A DNA stretch of 64,000 nt from Paragonimus skrjabini miyazakii (GCA_014338405.1 JTDE01000279.1:153815-217814), one strand, 5' to 3'. Positions 47,635-59,764 are shown, counted from the stretch's first letter. Made by a program: numbers and translations. The notes: generated from the sequence alone by a model not told the origin.

Positions 47635-49540
47635 GGTCCTGTTAAATGGTAAAACTCAGTTCACGGCTTTCCTGTGACGACAGCGTCACAACAACTCCAT
47701 TCAAGTGTTTCTTCACACTCATTTCCGTTGAAATCATTCTGACTAAGAAGTTGGTGTGAAAACTCTCAAGTGACATGATGCACCATACAAACATGATAAA
47801 CCCAGTCAAAACGTATTATCTCAAGCAAAGTAAACAAGCAATAGTAGTTTTTGTGACTATCTTATTTTTGAAGCTGTCAAAAAATGGTAGGGTAGCAAAG
47901 TTGTACCAATTGTCACTCAAGTTGCACTGACTAATACACAATTGATTTTGGCAATCTATACAAACGGCGTAACTTGTTTTCTCGCAGTAGGCGTTTCACT
48001 TAGAAACAAAATTACTGACGTACACATTGAGTAGAAGTTACGACGTAGTTAACTCAAAGTGAGCAACATGTTCAATCAATACCTCTGTCAAGAATACTGG
48101 TAAAACTTCTAAGTTACAGCAATTTTTACTCGTACTATAGGAAAACAGTAATAATGTGGAATACGGATAGTCATTTAAAAACTGAACATATGTGTTCCAG
48201 ACGTTGTTGTTACGTGGCTTACGTGCGTTTACTAATAAAATGTCTGCTAGTGTACAGCTAGTAGAATCAGCAAATCTCTACCGGATATCACGACCACAGA
48301 ATTAGACGTCACCAATCTTAAACAGAGAACGCAGAGTAGCTCAAAGAGCTAACTGTCTCACAACAATAGAACCAAGTCACATAAAAGATCTACCGAATAG
48401 ATTATGGACGGTTTGGTGAATGAGCACAAATGACTACCTAGTGAATATATCTTATTCTCGTATAAGGTTCTCGAAGGTAAGGTTGTCAGTTGATTACAAA
48501 TGAAAGCATACATCATCCAGATTTCGGATTTGTACATTTTACCAAGATGGCTTATTATGCCCTTACGTGAATGAGTGAATTCGATACTGTGAATTATGAA
48601 GTATGTGGAGCAGGTTTGAGTCAGTCTGTCAAAACTGGAACATCTTCAAATCAGTTATGGTTGTTTCGTATGTACATTAGGAACTTCGTCTGAAATGTTT
48701 TGACGACTTTGAATAGACGGTACAGCATTTTTCGAGATATCAAGTGTTGAGGGACTCATCTGTTCAAAAAAGTTATTTGATGATAGACTAAAATACCTTC
48801 GTCATTAACCTTAACGAAAAGTTGCTTCTTTTCCAAGAAAAAGTAGTTCCAACAAGAAAGAAAAGTGGCTGTGAAATGAGCTGCTTCTCATGGACACCAT
48901 TCATCCTTCCTCAGTTTGATTTTGAATTCCATTCCAAAGGAGTCAAAGTAGGCCATATTGATATCAGAGTTTGAATTCTCCTTGAGTATAAAGAAGTCAG
49001 CTTTAAGAAGTGAGTTTGCCGTGAAAATATGGGCTTCTGGGATCGCTGAGAATTTCCTGTCTCTCAATTTACTGCTTATTAGTTTACATACAACGTTGTG
49101 TCATCTGCATCTGCTAGAATGCATAAGAGAGCATGACTGAAATATGTGAGACAAACTCTCATGAATGATATCACAAGCATTATATTTTGATTTCTCCTGT
49201 TTTCATTTCCTTCGCTGACGTTGAGCAGTCAAGTGAGCAATGGAGTATTGCGAACAACATGCCAGCTCTTAACTGTAACGTTCTGATGTGAAGGAGGAGG
49301 AAGGATCATGGAGGATTTCCCTAGCCGATTAGATGGCGGTCTCCGGAAAAATCTACAAGCAGATGCCACTGAAGATGCTGAAGTGAGCTTCGCACCATGC
49401 TCAGAGTAAGCAACAACATGCAAGGTTGTGGTCGATGGCGTAATGTCATCCTTAGAACGCTGATTCGTGCGCAGGCAGATTGGACATCAAATGTAAAAAG
49501 AACATTGGAATGGTTATTTCGGTATTATTAAGGAAGCAAT
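47635..49540. other. Unassigned stretch
   Basis: Nothing supported; a few short open frames on both strands. Confidence 0.35.
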
Positions 49541-49551
49541 CCGTGAGATGT

Positions 49552-50110
49552 GTTAAGACTGAACTCGATCATTCACGTCCACAGGAAACATAATCTTGTA
49601 ACTTGGTATACGGTCTACAAGAGCGTAAACAGACAACAGAATAACGGTTAATGAAACGGTAGACAACGGAACGAAGTTCAATGGTTCTGAACAACGGTCT
49701 ACGAAACATGCAAGATTAATACGGATTTTCCCGGCCAACTCAACCACCCAATGCTAACCTATGAACACAGAGAAAAAACAGGACTCCGGACAGAGCCACT
49801 TTATGTCACCCAATCCGCAGAAAACAAAGTCACAAACTAGACCACATTTAAGGGGTTCGTGACCAATCAAGAACATGGTCAGAAAGCGGACCAGACAAAG
49901 ATTCACACAGTACAGTGATGTCCCAATTAAAGGACGTGCGTGTGGGCGGGGCGCCAGAATTTGGCACAAAGGTTGAGAACGCACGTGATGGGGGACGCGG
50001 CACACGACCGTGACGACCATGAAGGTCTTTACAATCAGTAGTGAGTTAGGCCACTTCGAAGTCAAATAAAACGGTACTTTCGGAGAATTGGGTTCTTCCC
50101 CGACACATAA
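49552..50110. other. Possible solitary LTR-like sequence
   Basis: Starts near TGTTAAGACTG, contains AATAAAACGG about 40 bases from a terminal CCCCGACA, as LTRs of Ty3-type elements often do. No second copy, primer-binding site or clear target duplication is visible, so this is only a suggestion. Confidence 0.2.
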
Positions 50111-50114
50111 CAAT

Positions 50115-51620
50115 AATAATCACAAAATGAACTTGTACGAGTCCAACAGACTGTCGTATGAGGCTAGCAAGCAAATGCAAAGTCAGCAAGTTAGTGCGCC
50201 TTGACGATGCTTGCGGACTAGTAGAATGCGGCACAGTTAAAGCAAGGTCGGTATTAACAAGTTTGTAGCGTGCTAGTCTATCAACATGAGAAAACCAGAA
50301 CGACAGTTGACTGAGCGGCACTAAGTAATCCAGATATTTTTTTTAGAGAAGAAAGCCCTTATACAGAGAAATAACAGTGTTTGCTATCGCTATTGGGTGA
50401 TAGGCGTTTTGCATTATGATTGGCTCGTTCGTTGTTACGTTCGCACGACCTTGCCTGAAGCTCTGCAATTGTTCAAATTTCATACGCATTCAAACAACTT
50501 GTTTTAGTCACCACATTTTACAAACCAATTTTAGTCAGCAGCTGATCTGATTGGTTGACGCCGATCGGCTATAATTCTGTCCACAGCAGCTTGTGCGTTA
50601 GCTCTGATTGGTTGAACTTCCTCCAACCAGGAAATTGCTGCAATCCAGTTTCTTTACAAGGTATGCATGGTGTCTAGAGTCCTCAGTTAGATGCGGAATG
50701 GAAATTACATGCCGTTTGAATCTGAAATATCACCTCAGCTTGTGTACCAAACAAGGTTTAAGTTCGGAAGCCACTTAAGGAAGACCGGACAACGCCTGAT
50801 TTGAGAAGGAATCACGTTTCTAAGACGAAGCACCTGACTAGGATCGGGAGTCACTTGTTGAACCTACTACACTAATTGGAGAATCCGTAACAATTGGTGT
50901 GCTTTTTTCATAGTCAGTAATTGTTGCTGCTGCAGACAGCCATTTGATGAAAGGCAATGAAATGGCAGGACTGATGGATCCAGTAGAATCCACTGCAGAA
51001 ATAAATTTCCCGATAGTGAATGTTTTCGACAGGAAATCTCCCAGTCACAGGGGTACGAGATTGAATGTGATGTATTCAAACCCACTGGAATTGATGTCAT
51101 TGTAAAAGAAAGCGTTCGAGGTGTCTTTGGACAGTCGTATCCATTTCCTACTTATCATCATCACGGCCCGATCCATTGGCAAACGAATTTATGGATGACG
51201 CCAAAAATTCCGGTAGTAGCTTAGTCCACAAGATTTCAACGTTCTGCCAGAAATTGGCTGGAACTGCCGTCAATTTATGTGTCATTTTTGATAGCCCACC
51301 AGTTGTGATCGAGCGATACATCTAGAACCACGGGCGCTGCTGTAGGGTAGGTGGATGTCATGTTGGATCCAAGAGTTGGCTGTCAAAAATGCTGCCACTT
51401 CCTCTTTAATTTTCTTTCTACACGATTGTGTTGGCCATCTAAACCAAAGAATGAATAAAACAGTTCAATCAAGATTGTCAATAACAAAATGGCGGATAGA
51501 TGGTCTTCTTGAAGAAAACGTTTTGGGGAAAAAGTTCGCGTCTTCCATAATAAGACCTACCAGAACGGTAGGTTGAATGTACGTTATTGCCTGAACTGAT
51601 GGGCGACCCATGAACAGTGG
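50115..51620. other. Unassigned stretch
   Basis: Nothing supported. Confidence 0.35.
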
Positions 51621-51624
51621 CTGT

Positions 51625-51935
51625 ATAGTGAGGAGGAGCGACCATGCTATACTACTCACACCACTGCTATTCAGTGGTGGGCGCTAGAGCATAGATTTTT
51701 TATACTGAAGTAATCGCGGGAAAATAAGAGAAGAAACACCGCAATGCAACATCGTATGAAACGGTTTTCGGTACGTAGAGCAACTGAGCATTAGCGTCTG
51801 TGGCAACCATGACCGTCTGGGCCCACTACCGTATGCAGATGAGTGTTTTTGTTTGTTGTCTTGTTGAAACGCATAATCCACCTGTTGCTTTCCTGAACAG
51901 TTAACTTTTGTACCATCCGCGTTCTTGGTTCAGAA
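51625..51935 (+). repeat. Dispersed 300-bp repeat, copy 2
   Basis: Second copy of the repeat at 47330-47630, same orientation. The 5S-like block is GAGCAACTGAGCATTAGCGT here, so the resemblance to 5S is weaker. Confidence 0.55.
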
Positions 51936-51944
51936 AAGCTGTTG

Positions 51945-52035
51945 CTATCATAGACTCATGAGATACGTGGTCAAAGGCTTTAGACAGGTCACTTTTTGAC
52001 AGAATGAAGAAGCAAATTTTTCGGTGTGGTTTTTA
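51945..52035 (-). mobile_element. Non-LTR reverse transcriptase fragment
   Basis: The minus strand reads FFILSKSDLSKAFDHVSHES, which is the D-L-S-K-A-F-D motif of LINE reverse transcriptases. It lies next to the 300-bp repeat. Nothing else of the element was found. Confidence 0.5.
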
Positions 52036-52552
52036 TCTCAGAAGATTTAATTCGTCGCAGGAAGTCAAAGATTTGCTAACCAGAGAATAATAAAGTGCAG
52101 GGCAATGAACGAAAACAATCTTATGAAAGCCTCTTCGACCCACCGAACAAACAGAAAACGAATGAAAGTTAGATGGCATCAGCAACATACAAATGTTATG
52201 CCAGCAGTGTTCAGCTGTGTCGAATGTCGGTCTGAACGAAGGAAAATTGAAAAGGACTAACTGTGATTTTACGTAAGCAGAACAAATACGGGCAATTGGA
52301 ACTTATTCAGAAGTAAAACGTTTCTTCATCTTCACGTAGTTTTTTGTTTTCTTCAAGCAGGTTGTCCCAGAAACAAATACAAGATATTGAGCCCAACAAA
52401 CTGCTGCCAGACAAGTCTGTAACCTCATTTCTGGCCTACCCGGTTGTGACTTTATAAGAAGCATGATAGGACGATGGATACTAATTTCAGCACTTCTAAT
52501 AAAATGTGAACGTCACTCTTTGATCGACAATAACTGTCCTGTTAATTACTGT

Positions 52553-52640
52553 GCATTGCTGATGAGTAGTTTTAAGAGCGAAACTCGAGTCTAGTGCTTC
52601 TTTTCCAAAAGAGCTAACTGAAATGTCTATGGAAAGTGAA
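52553..52640 (+). repeat. SINE fragment with hammerhead, copy 5
   Basis: Hammerhead at 52553-52597: stem I GCATTG/TAGTGC (four Watson-Crick and two wobble pairs), core CTGATGAG (canonical), CGAAAC, CTCGAG and GTC. Then CTTCTTTTCCAAAAG of the 3' body. The 5' part is absent. Confidence 0.65.
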
Positions 52641-52699
52641 AACCATGATCGTTTATTAAATATGTTCAAATGTATAAGCCAACGTCGCCTACTACGTAT

Positions 52700-53020
52700 C
52701 AGCAACTAGTGCTAATCGAAAAAACACACCCAAATATTGGTTGTTTACTGAGCAGTTCTTTTAAAGATTTCAGTGAGCGTTTGGATTACTGTTTCTTCAA
52801 CTGTTTATCTCTCTGTTCATCGTCACTCCCACTAAATTTGCAAGCACTGTATTCGGTAGTGCTTCTCCCTCTTTTGGTAATTTTTATTGTTTATCAGACC
52901 GTTCCATTTTTGCTAACTAACACTTCGAATTCACTTTCGGAGTGTGTTGAGGTTTTGGCCAGACAATGGACGGTGCCAAATGCGCTTCGACACATGTGTT
53001 ACTGTTTATTGGCTTCATGA
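52700..53020 (+). pseudogene. Possible TM5 exon of prominin copy B
   Basis: Open frame with SERLDYCFFNCLSLCSSS, a leucine-asparagine pair, then a hydrophobic span (YSVVLLPLLVIFIVYQ) and a tail. It parallels gene A's last exon (CDRLNVIF, cysteine, GSS, LN, TM5). The distance from the copy B TM2 exon is about 24 kb, like gene A. The match is short and no acceptor is certain, so it could be chance. Confidence 0.4.
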
Positions 53021-53329
53021 TCTAATGTTCACCTTGACTTTTCGGTCACGAAAGCTCGTCTATGTCAGTATTCCGTGTCAGTTGTGTTGTTCTGTCCTAC
53101 TGGCTGACCCACCGCTCAAGGCCGCTATACGGAGTCATTCAATTAATCGGAATACCTGGTTTTAGAAATGACGCGGTGGACCAGACTTCAGTAAACCCGT
53201 CTGATCATCACCACTGGTCGTCTGTTGTAACTCATTTAGAAACGTTCCGGACCATTGATACGGGCACATGTTTTGGTTGAGTTCACTTCAAATTCAACAT
53301 TAGCAAACTTGGGTTATTTGTATCGTCAA

Positions 53330-53720
53330 GAAATGCATGAGCCCACGTCTATCTATTGCTTGGTTTTGATGAGCCTTCTTTAAGTGCTGATTCAAACTTA
53401 ACTGTGAAGTCCGCCAGAATTAAACTCACTGGACAGTCCACTGAAACCCCGTCCATCCGCACAGAGTAGAAGTCCGGAATGTGAACCGCACATTACGTGT
53501 GTGCGCAATGTGACTTCAGTCACCTGGACAGGAAAAGATCAACTTCTATTGGAACACCCTCGTAGATGATACTAATTGTTTTGACAGCAGAATACTGGCG
53601 AACATGGGCGTAACATCAAATGAATCTACTATTCTGTTTCAAAAGTTTGAACCACTGAGAGGATTTACAAATATGAAATTATTTTGATTGCTATAATACC
53701 GTAGTGCTGAGTGACTCGTT
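53330..53720 (-). mobile_element. Penelope-like RT fragment, badly decayed, minus strand
   Basis: The minus strand reads VDSFDVTPMFASILL (for SFDVTSLFTNIPL), then HTRNVRFTFRTSTL, and in another frame a trace of the ADFF region (LILADFT). Many stops. Confidence 0.6.
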
Positions 53721-53794
53721 TAGTCACATCAACTAAATATTCCGTATTCGCCCGTCAGTAGCAAATAACTAGTAACGCAGACAGAATTGATAGA

Positions 53795-54115
53795 TCACTG
53801 AGCTGTAGAATGAAGGAACATGTACCGAAGTGGGTCCACAAACAGCTCTGACAACCGGACACTGTAGGCACAAAGAATCGTAAGCTCTCGGCTTCGTCGA
53901 TCGAAAGACACATCCTGTCAACTGGCCACAACGTCGACTTGATCTCGACCTCCAACAACATAGTGCGCCACCGCAACCCAAGGTTTTTGGTTCCTTTGTT
54001 CACATCCTCTCCGAATATCGTAGACGTTAAGTCCAAAGTTTTCCATGTTACTGGTTATTTGGTACTGACGAGCCAATACCGGTGTTCGTCTTCTAACTGT
54101 TTTATTCAAACTATT
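53795..54115 (+). mobile_element. Penelope-like C-terminus and 3' UTR, plus strand
   Basis: The + strand reads SRMKEHVPKWVHK, then SSIERHILSTGHNVDL and RHRNPRFLV, the end of the GIY-YIG region, then a 3' UTR with TACTGACGAGCCAATACCGG. It reads in the opposite direction to the RT fragment just before it, so the two are separate insertions or an inverted element. Confidence 0.75.
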
Positions 54116-54119
54116 GAAA

Positions 54120-55385
54120 GGATGTAACCGTTTTAAGTCCGCTAACTAACTGATCGGTTTGTGCAGCGCTGCGTTATGTAATGGCATAATGGTCCAAAGT
54201 GAAAAGTTATGTTCGTGATTGTTGGGTGATCCGTATTTGTGTTGCCTACAACGTTAAACTGCCGATTTGGTTATTACAAATGGTTACTGAATATGGTACC
54301 TTCGGTATGGAGCAGCATAAAATCGGCAGCCTCCTAAACTATCTCTCATGTTTGACACAAGCGCTCTCTATAAGTAAACGGTTTCAATAAGTGGAACCCA
54401 TTAGTAATAGTGAATGCGTGATAACTGAACACCGATAAGTCGCAGATGAAAAAATGAACAATTAATTGAAACACAAAAGATTGCTGTCTTCTATGACTAT
54501 AGCCATTACGATGGTTCGTATTGTGCGTGTGATTGATTAGATGGAAAAATGCTACGCATATGAAGCCTGTCTAGAAAAAATAATGTCAGGGTTATCTCAT
54601 ATGTGCCAACTGACAGTAGCATAACCAAATTTGCCTTATGGAACTCAATTTGGCTTATTCTGCTACTCTGACGGTGTAGCCAGGCTTGTGCATTACAGTA
54701 GGATGATGCTGACTAACACTTCGGTCGTACATGGTGTAACCATGTCAGAGTGGTAAATGTGTAGCATCAGACAAATAGCGGATGCACTTATAAAGTTATA
54801 CGTAATATACTGGCAGCGTATGAGTGCTTAGGTTGTGAGGCACGATCCTATGAGCACAAAATAATTGCAGCACTGCTCTCTTATCAATCAGGAAGAAAAG
54901 GGCTTGGAAGATTACTTCCAAACAGAATGCACACGGATCGCTCATCAAATGACACTGACCACCGGCGCATTACACAGTGAGGTCGGGAAAATTTCCGTGT
55001 CATTCAGAAGCCTGATGTCGATTCGAATACAACCACTCCATATAACATTGCTCAGGTGTAGACAGCAGTACCTTATACAAGGCGCCCTTGCGCTAGGTAA
55101 GGCCTTCACTACCAAGTGAGTCAGACTATTAAGTCATTGGCTCCGGGCAGGGTTCCCCGAGAAAATTCTGCATCATGTTGTCTCACAGGTCAGACTTTTG
55201 AGACCCAGAGTGAAATCTCTCAAGTCAGCCACCACCCGCAACACAAACGGGCGGGAAACATAAGCAGTTATAGTTCTTTCGATAATTAAAGTAGCCATTA
55301 TTTACTACCCTCTTTTTGTCCTCCAACTTTTCCGCCTTTCATACGCCCTCAAGTGATAAGTGTTTCTTGAAGCGAAGACAACTGC
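54120..55385. other. Unassigned stretch
   Basis: No gene supported. Confidence 0.35.
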
Positions 55386-55389
55386 AAAT

Positions 55390-57340
55390 ATGAGCGCTTT
55401 CAAAGTCCTCACTCTTCGACAAGTTGGTCATCAAGCTGTTCGTGCGTGTATTTTCTGAAGTCTTCAGTTTGATGTGTTGTATGTCGGATACGATAGCTGG
55501 AAGTTCTAACAACATTATTCATTTGAGCTCACCTCCAGATAACATTCGATTCACGCACTTCTGTGTCAGAGTCATTGTGATCATCTGGATTGGGAATGAT
55601 AGTGAGTTTCAGAGAAGAGCAATATTTACTCGACTGGATCCCAATGAACAGTCAATTGTTCGCTGTCGGACTCCACACATCGGTAAAAGTCTGCCAACGC
55701 AAATCATAATAGTGTTTTGCATTTACTATCTCAGCATACGCTCCAACGGATAGGTGTCAAAATGCTACCAAAGATGCGTTTCGCAACACCCTCGTCAATC
55801 TCCTGAAGCTGATCAAGCACTCTGACGTCATCGTACTAGCCGGAGATTTTAATGCCTAGCATAGCGGTCTTTCGCCAGAGGAGATGCGGCTGGGGGCTAT
55901 GTCCTGTCAAAAATGACTGAGAACTTGCCCGTAGACTGTGAGCATTTCATGGTTAAATATTCGAAAGAGGTCGAACCAACCTTTTGTTTTGGCAAAGCAA
56001 GAACTTTCCCCCGAGCCGTAATTGTACTGAGATTATTTATGAAAAAGATGATACACTAATTACCAACCAATCGAGCCGTCTTAACAGGTGAATTGAACAT
56101 TTTGAGGAACAGTTCGGCTGACATCAACCTGACCATTAGGACAATGCGATCTGAGTCGTCAGTTATTGCGTTCCGTACGACGGTTTGTCGGAAGCTTGTG
56201 TGTTATTAGTACGTAATAAGGCTCCTGGACCAGATCTCCTTACTCCTTCTGTTTGTAAGGATAGTGGAGACAGGTTTATTTTAGAATGGACAGAATTTCT
56301 TTAGGCCGTCTGGGAAAGTGAAGAGGTAACGCGTTTGCAAATAATGGGATCAGAAGGCTATGTGACAACCACAGATGCATCCGTCTTGTGTCTGTTGTGT
56401 CTAAATTATTTATTAGCCCTATATTATGCCACTTTGTTAAGCCAAGAGAAAGCAAGATATTTGAAGAACAGGTGGGATTCCGGTCCAGTCGAAGGTATGT
56501 TGGTTACATTTTTACCATGTGACGGATTGTAGAATATAGACACTCTTCCAGAAAGCCTACGGTCATGGTCATTTTAGGCTGCTGTTGAATCCGTTGGTCG
56601 TAGCGTTCTCTGCGAAGGAGTTTCGGAAAAATATGTGAACTTGCTGAGATCGCTGTATAGCCACTTTGCAAACCGGGTGAGGGTTTAGAAACAAGTGTTT
56701 CCAGCGTTCATCGAGTGTCCAATTTCTCTTTCTGGTTCGCTTTCCACATGAACGACATTCTGGAGAGTGCACCTGAGGAATCCAGTGAACTTGGTGATGA
56801 GCTTCTACCTGGCACTAGCTTGACTGAAATGGAATATGCGGATGATGCAACCTTACTTATCTTCCCCGCTGAAGACATGCATACTATAACGAACAAGGTG
56901 AAGACCCGAGTTTGTTTGTGTAGAATGCGCTTTCCACCCCGGAGGCGCAAGTTGTTGCTTGAAGACTGGGGAATTCCCACTCCTGTCCTCTTTATTGTTG
57001 GCAATCCGCTTGAACCTGTGGATGCTTTCGCATTCTTGGGCAGCGCCATCTTTTCAGCCAGTAATATTGCTGATGAGATATCAGCAAGGATAAAAAAAGA
57101 GCAGTTGCCTTTGCCAACCTGTCATTTGTGTCTTTGACAAGACGTCTTGTTATCGTTGAACGGAAAGGTATGTAATGTTTGTATAAGTTCTTTTTCGCTG
57201 TGTGGTATAGAAAGTTTGCCTGCTCCCAGCAAAGATACAAGCAACTACGGTGTCTCTGTCAACTGGCCCACACTGAGTGGACTGATGGCATGAGCAACAA
57301 GGCTATTTGCCGGCGCGTATTTCGGGACGCTCAGAATACG
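55390..57340 (+). mobile_element. CR1-like LINE (endonuclease plus reverse transcriptase), decayed
   Basis: In order across frames: AFKVLTLRQVGHQ (endonuclease N-terminus), ARLDPNEQ-like block, YAPTDRCQNATKDAF, then DVIVLAGDFNA (APE catalytic motif) with a stop right after. RT motifs follow: RNKAPGPDLLTPSVCKD, EKYVNLLRSLYSHFANRVRV, LTEMEYADDATLL (the catalytic ADD box, near 56836), the CRMRFPPRRRKLLLEDW linker and IADEISARIKKEQL. This order is that of a non-LTR element with an APE endonuclease, and the C-terminal wording is typical of fluke CR1-like LINEs. Many stops and frameshifts. Confidence 0.85.
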
Positions 57341-57344
57341 CGGT

Positions 57345-57940
57345 CAAATGGTTGACTAATCAAGTTGTATAGCTTGTGATGGTTAAGAGACTTACTCCGT
57401 GTGTCAGGTGATCATCTACCGTACCGGGCCTTATGTACTGAGACCACCAACAGTTGGATAAAACCGCGTGGCGGTTAAGCAATAACATGGTCAAGAAGTA
57501 TGAAGAACCTGACTGTTCTAATAAGTAAAATAGACAGGTAACGGAAGTCCTCCTGATAACCCGAATCACTGAGTAGAAAAGCTATCTGAGATGGCAACGA
57601 GCCACATTAAGTGACAAAACTGGATTCACACCATTCCCAGTTTTTCTGTCTGATCATCTTTCAGTAATTCTCAACTTCTCCTTTAAGGTTTTCTTCTTCT
57701 AGGATATTCTACGTCATCCTTGGGGTGAGGGGCGGTCTGCGCCAATGTATATTTCGGTCAAGTTCGAGGACGTTGTGATATTAACAATAATAGATAAACA
57801 ATAATAGATAAATGGATTGGGAATAACACAACGTTATGAGCAAGTTGTAATACTCTACGTTTCAACCACCTCGGGTGGCTTTTCTCAGGAGTGTTGTAAT
57901 CGAAATAACACTAACAAAGGAACAGAGGTCACGTGGAATT
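57345..57940. other. Unassigned stretch
   Basis: No gene. A 15-bp unit (ACAATAATAGATAAA-like) is repeated twice at about 57783-57812. Confidence 0.35.
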
Positions 57941-57948
57941 TGCCATGG

Positions 57949-58590
57949 TTAGATCAATCTGCTCTGCAACTGAATTGGTTGGTCGAATGGTTTGTTCATT
58001 AGGTGGATAAGATTCGTCTGTCTGGTGTTGTTTATCGATCCACGCCACACTGCAGATAGGGGTTTGCTATAATTGCGATTAACACAATCGTGTGGTGTGT
58101 AACTGGTGAGAGTTTCAGCGCAGCAGCGCTCCGCATGGGAAGGCAGACGCTTGTGAATCACTCAAGCCTGAACAAAACGTGCGTCGTGATTCTCTGACAG
58201 TGCACGTTGTCCGGCGACCGAATCCTTTTCTAGCTTCTGAAGTTGATATGCGTCCTTAGAAGGAAACCTCGTGTGCCTCCTGTGTTCGGCAACACGTACT
58301 TTCAACTGTTTGCTTGTCTCCCCAATGTAGCTGGCATTGCAATCACCGCATTCGATTTCGTAAACACAGTCTGTCTGGTCGCCCATAAAAACTGGATCTT
58401 TAGACTGCATTGTTAGTCGTTCTAATGTATTATCTAACCAAACTGCGGTCCGGATAGCATACTCAGAGAAGATGGAGCGAATTCTTTCAGATGTTTGTTC
58501 ACAATATAGTATAGTAGACTTGAAAGTTCTGGTAGTTTTGGTCTCCTCATTAATAATAATAATATGAAACTCACGTAGGCAAACTGGCAC
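57949..58590 (-). mobile_element. PLE GIY-YIG endonuclease, open frame, second PLE type
   Basis: From 58590 to 58162 the minus strand is open for 142 residues. RT C-terminal remnants (SERIRSIFSEYAIRTAVWLD) are followed by KDPVF and CVYEIECGDCNASYIGE, then TSKQLKVRVAEHRRH. This is a GIY-YIG core with the C-x2-C zinc-type knuckle usual in PLEs, the YIG tripeptide and the arginine and histidine of the helix. It differs from the YIGRT type of the other copies. Downstream (58161-57949) the frame is broken. It may be the best-preserved endonuclease in the window. Confidence 0.8.
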
Positions 58591-58594
58591 ACGT

Positions 58595-59385
58595 CAAACG
58601 TTTTTCATTGTTTTCTAATCAACCCATGCTATTTCTGCAAATTACTGATCTAAAATATGACGCACAAAATTATGACGTAGATCGTATCACATTTATCGAG
58701 TGTAATGGCCAGTCTAACGGGTAGTTATAAGGGAATACAATTAGGGCATGATAAACAGTAGAACACTTGATTTCAGACTTGAAAATTACCGAACCCTTGT
58801 CTTCAAGTGGTCAAATGGAAACAGAAAATCACAGTGCAGTCTTCCGAGGAAAAAACTTGTTCAATTTCGTTTCACTTATCTACAACACACCGAATCCGCG
58901 ATTTTCACTAGATTGTTATAACTAAACATCAATCCAAGACAAACACGGGGACGGGCACATCCTGGCCACAGAGCCATCCATTGGAGCGTAATCTACCGCA
59001 GTTTATGCGTATCTGCAGTGTTCAATGAATCAGTGACAACCACTCGATGTGGCAACTTCACTTGGCGAGATTTTATCGTCCTTATCTGACTTCATTGAGG
59101 CGACGTGACCTACAAAGGAGGGTCCTGCTTAAGTGGCCGTTTGCCCGCGCGCACAAGTCGACACAGATTTGCAGGAAAATATCTGATTTTGATCGGCGAA
59201 TTGTTCACGAGATCTATTGCCACCCCCTAAAAACAGAAATATTTTCTGATCCAGCTCCAGCTTTCTCCTAGAATCAGGCGACAATTTATCCTGACTTTTA
59301 ATGTGTTACCTGTATTCGCAAGGTAATGCTATATACTTCTTCTCGAACAATGTTAAAAACTTGAAAGGTATGCATTGGTTATGAA
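58595..59385. other. Unassigned stretch
   Basis: The RT part of the element at 58.2 kb should lie here on the minus strand, but I could not recognise it. Confidence 0.35.
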
Positions 59386-59389
59386 TCCG

Positions 59390-59764
59390 TCAACCGTGAG
59401 TAATTTCGAAGTAAGCCAACTGGACTTGGTGTACGTCGACGCACTTCTGGGTATTAGGATCTGCTAGGATATTTGGAAGATTCCGATCCGCAGGAACGGT
59501 ATCAGATGCGCGAACATTGTTCATACTGCCGAAAAACAACGAAATTGGCCATTTCTGTGGTTCATTAGGAGATACAAACAACTTACTGCTCATCGTAGCA
59601 CCAGTTGTTCCAAGGTCATCGTTCCCAAGAGATAGTGACTGCTGAAGAACTGCACGAATAACTTCAGCTCTTAAAAATAACTCCCTAAACCCTCCCAGCT
59701 GCATGGGTTTCCAAAAAATCAAAAGGTTAATAAATTTATCCTCAAAAGTCAAGGTTGCAAACAA
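59390..59764 (-). CDS. Unassigned minus-strand open frame, 124 residues
   Basis: I do not recognise it. The minus strand is open from 59764 to 59390, polar to mixed, without a membrane span or a known motif. An acceptor-like TTTTTTGGAAACCCATGCAG lies inside it, and a GTAAGT followed 26 bases later by a CACAG could mark a very small intron of 32 bases. Splicing it in this frame would lead to a stop, which speaks against it. It could be an exon of an unknown gene, or chance. Confidence 0.25.
   Translation of the reverse strand: MFATLTFEDKFINLLIFWKPMQLGGFRELFLRAEVIRAVLQQSLSLGNDDLGTTGATMSSKLFVSPNEPQKWPISLFFGSMNNVRASDTVPADRNLPNILADPNTQKCVDVHQVQLAYFEITHG

Noticed and set aside
49754..50321. Two minus-strand frames of 119 and 91 residues as a protein gene
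   Set aside because: No recognisable domain; composition suggests a noncoding repeat, perhaps an LTR.
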